Below, in pieces: positions 53,031-64,000 of a stretch of DNA of 64,000 nucleotides. This DNA is from Daphnia carinata. Its lineage: Eukaryota > Arthropoda > Branchiopoda > Diplostraca > Daphniidae. The notes beneath the pieces were generated by a model. The model saw only the letters and a program-made list of their open reading frames with translations, ran no database searches and was not told the origin of the DNA. Position numbers and translations under genes: made by a program. The stretch lies in NCBI RefSeq assembly GCF_022539665.2, contig NC_081334.1, forward strand, positions 5,798,424 to 5,862,423, read 5' to 3'. The first letter of the stretch is position 1, and each line of letters begins with the position of its first letter.

Positions 53031-53401
53031 TCAGTCGGTACCAGACGTTGGTGCTAGTTAGTCACGTGGAGCCGCTGCTGCCGCCCAATTGTTCGTTGTT
53101 TGCCGATCGTGCAGTTGTGGTGATCGTTTCCTGTTAACTTTGATCGACACTAGTGTTTTTGGAACTCGTTTCAATTCAATTGAACCTGCCATTGAATTAT
53201 TTCCCCCTTCAATTCGGCTGTTGGCACGAAGACATCAGCAACAACTTGCAGGACTCGCAGTCACGCTCGGCCTACCGTGTCTGCCTTTTTTTCTTCCTCG
53301 TCTGGTGGGGGGCTGCAACCGATCCCGACCGTAGTTTATCATCAGAGGAACTATAGTTATCAACACTCTGTTTCCCACAGTGACGATACTTGGTTGAGAA
53401 G
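53031..53401 (+). promoter_or_regulatory. Core promoter (Inr plus DPE) and ATG-free leader exon
   Basis: An initiator TCAGTC (53031-53036; A+1 at 53033) is followed by AGTCA at exactly +28 to +32, a full match to the DPE consensus RGWYV. The next 369 bases contain no ATG in any frame, although about six are expected, and end in a strong donor GAGAAG|GTAAGA at 53401. The exon is also less AT-rich than its surroundings. This is most simply the untranslated first exon of a plus-strand gene whose coding exons lie beyond 64000, or of a distal transcript of that gene. Confidence 0.6.
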
Positions 53402-56400
53402 GTAAGACACTTGGGCGAAAGCTGTTCTCTCTCTTTAGATGAATTGGAATGCATACATAGTACCGTCAAATGTGTTATTTCTTGTTCTTGAAAAGTCAAA
53501 TGAGAGCCCGTTTTGTATTTTGTACGTGAAGGGATGCGTGAATGATGAACGTGTGGAATGGGGGATGTCGTGCCAGAGTCGATGAACGAAAAGGCACGAG
53601 CCTAGCTTTACATTTTGCTGCGTGTATACTCCACCCTGAGGAAATAGCCTTGGGACACAAAATTGTTGGGTGGCTATGCAGCCATTTTTTTTTTCGAATT
53701 TTTCCCAAACCGTTTTTATTTTCATTTCGGAATTGATCATTTTTATCCGGGAGGCTGTTGCTTACTCTCAAGTGCATTTTTTTTGTTCTCTACGTAGAGT
53801 ACAAAAAAAAAAAAGAAATTGTATATATAGCCTTTAATACGTAACGTGTGTAGCGTGTAGTTTGGCGCAGCTGCGGTACTTGCTGTGCTCGGCGGGAGGG
53901 CCCCCACACTCGAAAGAGGGCAAATTGGGGATCAAACATATTCCTTGAAAAACATCCACACATGAGTTAGGAAAAAGAATTAGCTACGTCTTTTTTTTTT
54001 TTCTTATCTGCTCTTGTAGAAAAAACGTTAAATGTCCCAAAAGGTCGCGTGAAAGGAAAAAGGAACCGTAAAACCGAATCAATGACACTCACTGCTATAT
54101 AACCTTCCTCTTTTTTTTTTTAATATTCATTTTTTTTTTTTCGAAGGAAGAGGAGGGGGGGTTCTTTTTTTTGAAAATCTCCGATTTCCTTACGACGTGA
54201 TAATTTGTCAACGCGGGGGTCATTCCGGTGCTTGCGGTCCAGGGGACAGGACACGACAATAATAAGCTTAGGTAAAAAATAGGAATAGGCCAGGGCAATA
54301 AGGGCAAGAAAAAAAAAACTGTTGATGATGGCAAGAGAGTTGCTCCTCCAAAAAAGAGTCAAGGCCGATGATCCGTGAATTCTCACGAAGGCATCCTCCT
54401 CCTCCCCCCTTCTGGGCGATTGTAATGATGGAAAACAGCTTGTGAAAAGTGCAAGTGTGAAACGGAAGACGTCACACAGCGTCAAAGTTGTTTGATTTTT
54501 TGTGTCGCGTCTATTAAAAGAAAGTGTTCAGACGATCGACAATATCTAAGGAATTTCAAAAAAAAAAAAAAAAAAATGGGAATGCCATCGGCGTTGTCTC
54601 ACGGTTTTGCGGTCGTCCTTCCAATCTTCGTTTTCTTCACGAGCAAAAAAAACAAAACAGGGAAGACCGCGTGTGCGTAAGCGTGTTCACATTGTACCAC
54701 AACCGTTGGGCTGACAAGTAGAAGATAAGAAAACGAGAAATAAAAGAAGAAAAAAAAAAATAATCCCCCCAAGATGGCGATTTTTTTTTTGTTGTTGTTG
54801 TTGTTGATTACCTCGAAGATAAAACATCACCTGGCGGACACACTTGCGCATTACATCCATTTTGCTTTCGCCCTTTTCTGGCTTTCGAATCGACGCTGAA
54901 CAATTGTCAAATACTCTTCTCTCACACCTGGCCTTCAAGTACGATATTTCTTTGTGCGTTCGTGAATCACGCGGTCAACGGTAGCTCATCTCCTTTTGCG
55001 GTATTTTTCTTCGGAAGAAAATTCTTTAATTGTCCAACAATATCTAATTACTGATGGGGCAGATATCGACGAGCAAGCAACCCACACGCGGATGCTGTTA
55101 ATAAGACGTCAGAAGAGATCATTAATTCATTGTTTGGCGCCTCTTACAATTTGCATCCGTTCCCCCCGATGTTTTTATTTTTCAGGAACAGGAGGAGAGG
55201 GGGGGGGCTCTTTTATTTTTTATTCTTTTTTTCCCTTTTTTGGCTTTGCGTTCAACAGTTGACATGCAAAAAGGAATAACAATGGCAACGCTCTTTTCGG
55301 TAATTTTTTTTTTTTCTTTTGCTGCTCTTCGACGCAGCCATTTTGACCTTCGTTTTCTCTTTCATAGAATCGGGACGGCGCGCGGTCCTTTTAAGACTTT
55401 CCCTTTCGTGTCGTTTCACCCCCGTCCACTTTCAGTTTAATGTTGGGTGTAGAGAGAGACATCTGTTTTCTTTTGAAAAAAAAAGGTAATTTGCCCTAAA
55501 GGAATCTCGTGATTTAAAAAATAAAGACGCAGCATCATCTGGGGTTTACAAGATTCCTCCCTTCTTGGCTTCCACCCCATGCTGAGTGTGTCGCGTTTCA
55601 ATCCCGACCGAAGAGAGAGAGAAAAAAAAAGCATAAACCGAGGGAGAGATTATATCATTCGATATCATCGAGAGACATCTTTTTATGCGAGAGGGAAACT
55701 ACACAGGTGGGGGTTAGCTCAAGGGGGGATGATTTACAGGACGACGATTGAGGTAACTGGACAGGTAACAAAAAGTTTTTGTCGATAGTTTCCCCTTCTT
55801 CTTTTTGATGCTGGAGCCTTTTATTTGAATCTGGTCTTCTTTCTCCGAAAGAAAAAGTTGAACGCGTTGCCATCACGAAACTTCGGGATTTTTTAGGGCA
55901 CGAATTGTAATTTAAGCAAATGAAGGGACTAGAAAAAAAAAAAAAAATCGGGCATCAATAAATTGTTCCAGCTGGGCCTAAGAAGAGATTTCTTTTTCTT
56001 TAACGGCTTCGAAAAAAAAAAAAAAAGATTTCGTTTTTTTTTTTTTAAGGAAGGGAAGAAAACGGCCGACACTGTTCCAACAGAGAGTTACACTCGTGTC
56101 AGACTATATTTGGAAAAGTCTTGGTTCGGGTCGTCTCTTCCTTGTTTTTTTCTTTTTGGAGACGAAGAAAATCTTTGGCAACAAACACAGGTGAATGACG
56201 ACGACGTCACCTGTGTGGAGACATAAGCCTTTGAACTTTCAGGTATTTTTTTTTTCTTTGATTCCAACAAATGGCGTCCTTATTTCCACAAGACAAAATC
56301 AAAGAAAATGAAAAGACATTAGCCCTTCTTTTATTTTACGGGCTGACACGCCCGTCCAGCTGACGTCTCTCACGTGAATGTCCACATCATTAAGTAAGGG

Positions 56401-58416
56401 ACCGTGTAGAAAATTTGAGAAAAAAAAAAAAGATTCCAGCCGAGCGAGCGACAAGAAGCTGTGAAATGGAACACTGACACACGCACCCTTCAAAAAACAT
56501 TCTTTCAAAAGAGAGGAACCAGGATCTATTCATTTGGGTTGTATAGAAAAGTGTTGAATCGATCAGTGGACTTTCTTTTATGTTGCGGATTTAAAGAAAA
56601 CGTTTTTCTTTTCCAGTCGGTTGACTTCTGTCAATCTTTTGAATTGGACGAATAGAGGTGGGCAATTGTTGGGTCTTTTGAACCGAGTGAAAATGACAGT
56701 TAAACGTTCCATGGATTTTCGTTCCCCCCACCATTTTGTGATCAAAAAGAACCAGCCAGAATAAAAGGAGACGGTGTTGATTCGGTTCGCCCGTCTCTCT
56801 CTTTTCTTCTATAATGTTGGACAAAAAAAAAAGGTGGCAACTTAAATATCCGACCCTGACGTTTTTTTTTCTTCTTGCTGCAAGACACGAAAAATCAAAA
56901 GTACATTTACAGAAAAAAAAAAAAAGAGGTCGCAGACAAAGGACAGCACGATTTTTGCTTTGTTGTAATACCTGCAGGCGGATAGTTTTGCCCGTTCCAT
57001 TCAAGTTCTTCTAGTAGTTTGTCTCACTATTTTTTTTTTCTACATCATTGAGAGAATCCTTTTTTTTTTTTTAAGACGATGTTCCTTCTTGGCAAATATT
57101 CACACGTGAATTGACGTATTAGGAATCGTTTGCATTCCTCGTGTACTTTCAATCTGGTGGTCTAATTCAATGGAAATTGGCACAGCCGGCGGATTAGCGC
57201 AGTCACCGCGTGATTCGCAATGAAAGGAGAGAGTTCTTTCTGCTGCTTTACCTCTATTAACGATGCTGTTGTGACCCTTTTCTTTATGTCGTGTCGTATA
57301 AAAAGTCATTGGCATGGAAAAGGAAATTGGCGAGTCAATCGCGCGATTTCTCTCTTTCGTCAACTTTTTTTTTCTTTCTATTTTATTGCCGTACGAACGC
57401 ACGATCCGAAGCCCGGAATGCGGGTCCGACGTGAATACGGAATTCTGGGGCTTTTTTCATGTTGAGCAGTACGTTTTTTGGGGGCTTCTCACCTGATTAA
57501 AATGATAAAATATTCAAATAGCGTTTCCCTTTCAGGTTCACGCCCTTAAGCGTTTTCTTTTCTTTTTGATTTTTTCCTGTTCTAATTTTTTTTTTTTCCT
57601 AAAAAACAAAAGTTGTCGTGTGAATCGGAAATCTATTGATTTTTGGGATGCGTGGGAATGCAAGAGACACTCGCCAAAGGTCACATCGTGACACTGTTTC
57701 ACTAATGGCATTCAAAGTAAATGAGGAATATTAAGCTTTTGTTCACACATTGATTTCAAACGCTTTCGCTTCTTTGTCGTTAATAGAAAGAGAACAAGCT
57801 GCGTGTGGCTGCCCCTTTTTTGTTGTTCACGTTCTTCCAGTTTCTTTATATGGGAAAATGTCATGTATTTCTACGTAATCTTAATGCGGGTGGAGTTCCT
57901 TCAGATAAAAATGGACCCCAAACAAAAAATCTTAAAACCGTGTGTTATTAAACACCTTCACTTTGTTTAAACAAGTTCTGTCTCTTAAAAAAAAAAAAAT
58001 TTTCATTATTTGTTGTTGCTGGAAATGATGGAGAACTGGTTTTTTGTTAATTATCCAACTAACGCATCTCCATCAGTCTACACGATCGACTGCCTCTTTC
58101 TTTAAAAAAAATCCTCCTCCCTTTGGAATTTCGATCCGCTCGGGAGCAAAAAAAAAAAATGATTACATCCGAACGAACACACCAAAACAACGCATTATCA
58201 GATGCAATAGTTTAAAAAAGATTTTCAGTCTACGTCATTTCAACGGCTAAAAGCTTTCCTTTTTAGAAAAAATCAAAATGTCAAAGAATGGCAAGTTAGG
58301 TCGGGCGTGAAATCACGGTAGCTTCTCTGTTGGCTTGCGAGTTGGAAAAAAAACAAAACACATCGATGTGATCCATCAGATGCGCGAGCGCTTAAACCGG
58401 ACACATTTATTATTTC

Positions 58417-58437
58417 AAAAAAAAAAAAAAAAAAAAA
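58417..58437. repeat. A21 homopolymer
   Basis: There are twenty-one consecutive A, among the longest of many A/T runs in the 53-64 kb region. Exact length is prone to sequencing error. Confidence 0.85.
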
Positions 58438-61400
58438 TTTAACTTTTAAAATAGCCTCGTGAACAACAATAGCAATAGGCTGCGGGGGTTTTTGTTCAGG
58501 TAGCATCGAGAGAACCTGTTGGCTTTCTGCCTTGACCACACATTTAATTGTGTTATTTTTCTTTTTCAGTCATTCATCTTTTACTATTATCAACACACTT
58601 TCGATTACTCCCTTTTTTTTTTTGTTCAAAGAAACCATCAATTGTGGCATTGGGATTTAAAAGAATGATGTGTATTCATTTCAATCTTTTTTTTTTTGAA
58701 TGGATCTGCCTGTTGGGTCTTATATACCTGTATTATATAGACGTGCCATTATAAAAGGGCACGCGTTCCTGCCGAAACTGATGAACTTATTTGAATACGT
58801 AATGAACTTCACGACTATATTGCTTGGGTCTCGGTCGTTCTTTTTGTTGTTTCCATGGCTTAGATGTAAAAGTCGAAATGGCGGTACCTTCTGCCCACCT
58901 ATTTTCTCTCTACGGACAATGACAGGCAGCCTTGATTTTTTGTTTCTTTCTCAGACGAGCACTTTTACCTTTCAATCTGTCGACATTTTAAAAGAAGAAA
59001 AAGGCTCTTTCTTTACTTACCTGTGTGCTGTCGCGTTTGAAAAAGGGGTCCATTGTGTGAAACGCTTTTAGCTTAACTCTGTAGAAGTATACCAGGTTGA
59101 TATCAAACGCAAGGTAGCACAATAATCGGCTCCACTTTTCTTGACCATCCACCATCTAGAGAAAACAAGCTATTACTGTTTTTCTTTTCCGACCCAAGTG
59201 GTGTTGAGAAAACTGATAGTAAGTTATGTCAATTCTTATTTTTTTTTTAAGCGCTAAATTTTCAAAAAAAAAACTCAAAGTCATGGGAACCCCTTTTTAT
59301 TTTCTTCAGGCTTCAATTGATTGTCATTTTGAATTTTTTTTTTTCTTGTGGCAACTAACATCGTGCACGTCTTCGAAACATTGGACGCTAAGAAGACGTA
59401 AATGTTGTGTGGCCTTCTGGTTTCTTATAATCTTTTGTGCTCCGGCAAAACTTTGTAACAGCCTTTTTTTTTTTAAAGTTGTGCTTAACACAAGTGGCCC
59501 TGCTTTTTTTTTTTTTTTTTGCCCACCATCCTCGTATGGCCAGGCCGTATATTGTGACTAATGCTCCTACCATATGCACATACATAGTACCCGGGTTGCG
59601 ACGCAACAGCTGCCGGCAAGGCCGGCCAGACTCCGACGCGCTAATGCTTTTTTCTTCTTGAGTATCGTTTGCTTATCTTTTATTTTTTTTTTTCCTCCCT
59701 CTTTTTCCTTGTTTCCATCAGACGAGGATAGATTTGTCAACCTCCATATCTACTTTAAAAAATCGATTTGAATAGCGGAGAAATTTTTTTTTTTTTTTAG
59801 ATCACTAGACGGGCAGCATATGAAATCCCATTCATAATAGCGAGTTGATTACATGTTTCTGTCTCAACGCACCAACCTCCTTTTATTTCATTTGGTAATG
59901 CAGAAGTCGAGGGGGAATTATTTATTAGCAAAACAGATGATAGTATTATTGGTTAGTTTAAATCTTTTTGAGAATTTTTGGGTGGTATACAAATCTGACG
60001 TGCATCTGTAAATCTCCTTTTCTTTTTTTGTTACCTTTTTTCTTCCTCGTGATGATGAGAGGCTTGGAACACGCCCGACATTCCATTCCAAGTTGTAGCT
60101 CGCATACTTGTATTTCTATAGCAATCGGGTAGCTCTCTCTCTCTCCTTGTCTTCTACGCAGTGGCCCCGATGGGGGCAAGTGATGATGATGTACCTACAA
60201 GAGCTTGCAGACACGGTAGACACTAGAGGAAAAGAAAAAAAAAAACGCCAAAAAGAAAAACAGGGCGGAGTTGATGTTCTTTTCATGAAAAGGGCCCTTG
60301 GAGCTGCTCATCGCATAGGGGATGGACTAGCCAATTCCATCTCAAGTTTTTTTTTTTTTTTAACTCTTGTATAATCATAGAAGCGCGGATGAGTACAAAA
60401 AAGTAAAGCCCATGAGGCAAATCACGAGTTAACCTGTTTCTTCTGTACTAAGAGTTCTTTTTGATTTCGCTTCAATTTGTGTGTTGGGACCTTGGCAGCA
60501 TCAAACAGAAAGAGAGAGAAGAAGGGATTTTTCCAATATTATCTTTTGCTGGGGATCATTTTTTCTTTGGGCTCCACCTTAAGCGCTCCATCATTTCATT
60601 GTTCTTATAGATCTATACAAGTCATAATAATGGAACAGGACGCCAAAAGAGCTTTTTTGAAAAAATGTTGAGAGGAAAAAAGGAACACGAGGCCACTTTC
60701 ACTCCTTTTCCCAGTTTTTTGCTCCACGTGTACTAAATACGTTTGAAACTGTTGATGTGGAAAGAAGTTGTCGCGTGTGTCGGCAATCACCCCTTCCCCC
60801 CCCAAATGGATTGAAATTTATGGCATTTTATATTCAAGAAGGACTTCGTTCATTTGCATTTCGATTAGAACACGTCAATTTCGTCTATAAAAACGATAAG
60901 CAATCAAAGTGAATTGAGTAGCGTGACTCGTCCAATGACCCACTCGATCAATTTAAATAGTACACCTCTTGTCCATTATCTTTTTGCAACGATGCCCTAC
61001 TGTTTTTTTTTTTTTTCCACTTTGGCATTACGCAACACATTTTTGAAGTCCGCCTTTTCTTTTACTGTCCTCATAAAAATCACGTTCGATATTCGACTCC
61101 CGTGAAAAAATGCACCACTAACAAAGTGGACATTGACCGCTGTTGAGGAGGGGGGAGGCGGAAATTCAGCGCCTGGGAAAGATACAGGAAAATGCATTTT
61201 ACCCAAACAAGTAAAACGAAATGCCACAGAGGACAACCCACATCGAATGTAACTGTGTATGTCATTCGACATTATCGTTTTTATTCTCCGTTTTTTTTGC
61301 GTCTTTTTAAGAAATCACGAACTTGCCTTTTAATGTCCTTCATCAAATCACGAGATAAAAAAATTCAATTACCAATATCGTGATGAGACCCTCATCACGC

Positions 61401-62008
61401 ATTTTTTTTTCTTGACGCACACGTCAAGGTGATGGCCACACAAAAAAAAAACAACATACATTGACTCTTTACAGAATGTCGCAATAATGGCGGAACTAAC
61501 AACTTCTGACTTGAACAATTAACAATAATAGAATTCTAGCGGGATCGCGTGGCTTGTCGGTGTGCACAGACAGTTGGTCCGATTCACTCGCCAGCGCAGC
61601 TTATGAGCGTATCGCGAGCACAGGAAAAAAAAAGAAAAAAGAACACGCTTGTTTAAAAAATAATAATAATTTCTTGGAAAAAAAAAGGACGCCGTTCCGC
61701 TCTTATTAGCGAGTGTGTATTAAGTGACTCGAAAAGATCCGTCTGGGCCAAGACGCGGGAAAATCTTCATCCATCCGATACAAAAAAAAAAAAAAAAGGT
61801 AACAGAGATAGGAGATAACAAAAGAAAACAACTGCAGGGTTGGTCAGCGTGGCGGGACTTGCGTGATATTTAGCCACAAACTGTCCAACCGTTCGCTGTG
61901 AGAATTTTTTCAAACCGGGAAATGAACGGAGAAAAGCAAATAACGAAATAGAGGGGAGAAAATTGGAACCCACAAAAAAAACAAACAACACATGTTATTG
62001 CGGTATGC

Positions 62009-62024
62009 GTGTGTGTGTGTGTGT
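62009..62024. repeat. (GT)8 microsatellite
   Basis: This is an uninterrupted GT run in the long non-coding region. Confidence 0.9.
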
Positions 62025-63504
62025 TTATAGACTTGTGCAGAAGGCAAATAACGGAATGGAGAAAGAGGGGCTCATGCGCTACACGAAAGGGTGTCCACTA
62101 ATCCCGGTGAGGGGAAACCTGACATGGTTTTCGCACACTCAAACATACTTTTATTTTTAAATATGGAAAAGAAAAAAGAACGGACTTTACAAACGGGACG
62201 GTTGAGGAAAAAAAAAATGAATACCAGAATAACGAAGCTAATCCGTTCAGTATTCACGCAGTAGTCACGCTGTCGAGAGTTGCTCATTTTTGCTTATCTT
62301 GTTGTCTCTCTTTTTCTTTCTGTGTGTGCACTGTGTTTGTTTTATTTTTTTTTTCGGTGGGGTGTGCCCTGTCTGAGCCAGTCAGTTTGTGTGGGCGATT
62401 TCGAGGTCCCCCTCCCCTTTTTTTTTTATTATTTTGCATTCCAATTAAGAGCTGTGATGTGGCTGTTGTATCGTCGTATCGCTTTCCCGCTGAATTGAAT
62501 GTCATCATGTTGAAATCACCGAAACTTGTCCGGCTGGCCGACTCTTATCTGAGACAACACAAAAAAGGTCTCGACAGCTTTTTTTTTTTTATTTTCTATC
62601 TCCACATTCTCTTGAATTCTTTTTTCTTTCCCATTTTACACGCTTTTCTCTTTTTTAAAAATTTAAATCCTTTAGAGAAGCAAAACAAACAAGCTGTGTC
62701 CCTGTTTTTCTTAAATGAAACTGAAACCCTCCAAAAAATCTTGTTTGTCCATCGATGGCCATGGATTAAAGAGTTAGTGCTGACTTTATGCATTTCACAC
62801 TAGGGCATTTAAATATTTTTTGACTCGGGGGAGCCACGACAAATTCATGGCCCTTTAAATACGCAGGTGAAATGACAGTCGAAACTCCATTCATCGCCGA
62901 CGCTTGTATTGCACTTTAACCAGTCGTGACAGATGCATTGATTGTCGTCGTTGTTTTCGAGAGATAGACAACACGGTTGGCAATACTGGAATAACAGCAG
63001 AGCCAATTTTCCTTAATTGGATCTCGTCGCAAAAACGTATTCCCTTGTTTACTTTCGGTGGGAACCAGATCAAAATCAGACTCGCCAAAATTTTTGCCCT
63101 CCCCTAATTTACTCGGATTTTTTTGTGTTTAGGGCGTTTATCGCTTTTAATGAAATTAATAACGTTGAGGTTACATTGTAACGGCCCGTCGTACTAAATA
63201 TGGCCATATTTATCGGTGGTGTACGTGCATACGGCGAACGTGCGTCGACAGAGAGGAACAGGTGCGAGCGCAGAACATAACACACACACACACTTGTTTT
63301 TGTGTTCTATTCAGCAGCTCGATCTTTTTCTTTTTTCGTTATATGGAAGCGTCCGTGGCTGATCCAGGGTCTCTGTGACTCACTTTTCTCTTTTTGCTGA
63401 TTATGGAGATAAAAACAAATAATAACCAAAAGAGGAAGGTTTAAAAAAAATAAGAATTACGTCATTTCACACGTAGACACCTGACGACATTTTTTTTTTG
63501 AAAC

Positions 63505-63516
63505 GGGGGGGGGGGG
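63505..63516. repeat. G12 homopolymer
   Basis: Twelve consecutive G on plus follow a T-rich run, in the long non-coding region. Confidence 0.9.
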
Positions 63517-64000
63517 CATTGGATGTCGCCATAACCTTTCCGCCCATTTTTGACGAGTAGACACCTCAGTGTGTGATGGACAACTGTGCGTGTGTCAACA
63601 AGAAATGTCTGCAAAGCAGAGCAAATCTTGTTAGTGAGTCGTCACAAAAAAAAAACGAGACTTGAAAAAGACCTTCAAGTGTCTATTCAATTCTTTTGTT
63701 CTTCCGGAAAGATAGTTTGATTTCAAGGTAAAATTGATTTATTCGAGAATGTGCGTTGCGTGTTGATTTTCACATGAGTTAATAAACTACACACTCGTGT
63801 GTGAACAGGTAGCTCCTCAATTTCCATGTAATCTAGCCAATCAATAAAGACGCAATGTCGCAAACAATTTTCTGCCGATAGCAATTTTGTTTTCTTTTAA
63901 GAAGATGAAAACACAGGTGCATATGATTGTTTGACGAGTTGCGTTATTTACGAGTTGCTCTTCTAAAAATGCTGTTAGATAGTAAAAAAAAAAAAAAAAA

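Larger units (their letters stand above)
53402..64000. other. Long AT-rich non-coding region, probably a first intron
   Basis: More than 10 kb shows no supported coding exon on either strand. The open frames present are short and track A/T homopolymers. If the leader exon at 53033-53401 is real, this is its first intron. Notable content: an A21 run, a (GT)8 run, a G12 run, and a small GC-rich island with GCCGGC inverted repeats near 59610. Confidence 0.55.

Noticed and set aside
53381-53401. 21-base microexon after CTGTTTCCCACAG
   Set aside because: Joined in phase to the PDZ/SxIP exon ending at 49427 it hits a stop after five codons, and the surrounding ATG-free block is better explained as a single leader exon.
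59149-59163. Third CCATCTAGA word as a CTCF-like site
   Set aside because: It lacks the GCC start and the following GGC, so it falls well short of the consensus met by the other two.
62324-62803. 159-codon plus-strand frame
   Set aside because: It is mostly Phe/Leu/Lys from T and A runs, with no splice support or recognisable domain.

Overview
The window is animal nuclear DNA, almost certainly arthropod and most likely a branchiopod crustacean such as Daphnia. The grounds are spliced genes with many 60-80 base GT-AG introns, an adipokinetic/red pigment-concentrating hormone type receptor, arthropod initiator sequences (TCAGTC) at inferred starts, and an AT-rich background full of homopolymer runs. 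The species is an inference. Gene models were built by hand: each intron was placed on GT...AG with reading phase carried across. Comparisons with known proteins are from memory.

Layout. (1) About 2.8-20.6 kb, minus strand: a 22-exon gene for a BAIAP3/Munc13-4-type C2-MUN-C2 protein (1,504 codons; 4,515 coding bases with all phases consistent). (2) 23.96-24.76 kb, plus: NDUFS4, a complex I subunit, in five exons. (3) 25.03-29.88 kb, minus: a nine-exon class A GPCR of the AKH/RPCH (GnRH receptor superfamily) type, convergent with NDUFS4, with a likely leader exon and start site at 32.9-33.0 kb. (4) 34.05-36.36 kb, minus: BORCS8 (MEF2BNB), a BORC subunit, in four exons. (5) 36.58-39.88 kb, plus: a PRMT6-like type I arginine methyltransferase in four exons, head to head with BORCS8 across 211 bases. 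(6) 43.75-50.05 kb, plus: a large, otherwise disordered protein with one PDZ domain, a polyproline SH3-type ligand and four SxIP motifs (EB1-binding type). I cannot assign it to a named family. (7) 53.03-53.40 kb, plus: an ATG-free leader exon with an initiator and a correctly spaced DPE, probably the start of a transcript whose coding exons lie beyond the window.

The genes do not form one pathway. Two concern regulated secretion and its hormonal control (BAIAP3-like, AKH/RPCH receptor). NDUFS4, BORCS8 and PRMT6 are housekeeping genes. The PDZ/SxIP protein looks like a microtubule plus-end scaffold. The rest (0-2.8, 20.6-23.9, 29.9-34, 39.9-43.7 and 50-64 kb) is AT-rich non-coding DNA with microsatellites, long A/T runs and two CTCF-like motifs. 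I saw no rRNA, convincing tRNA, transposon or CRISPR array.
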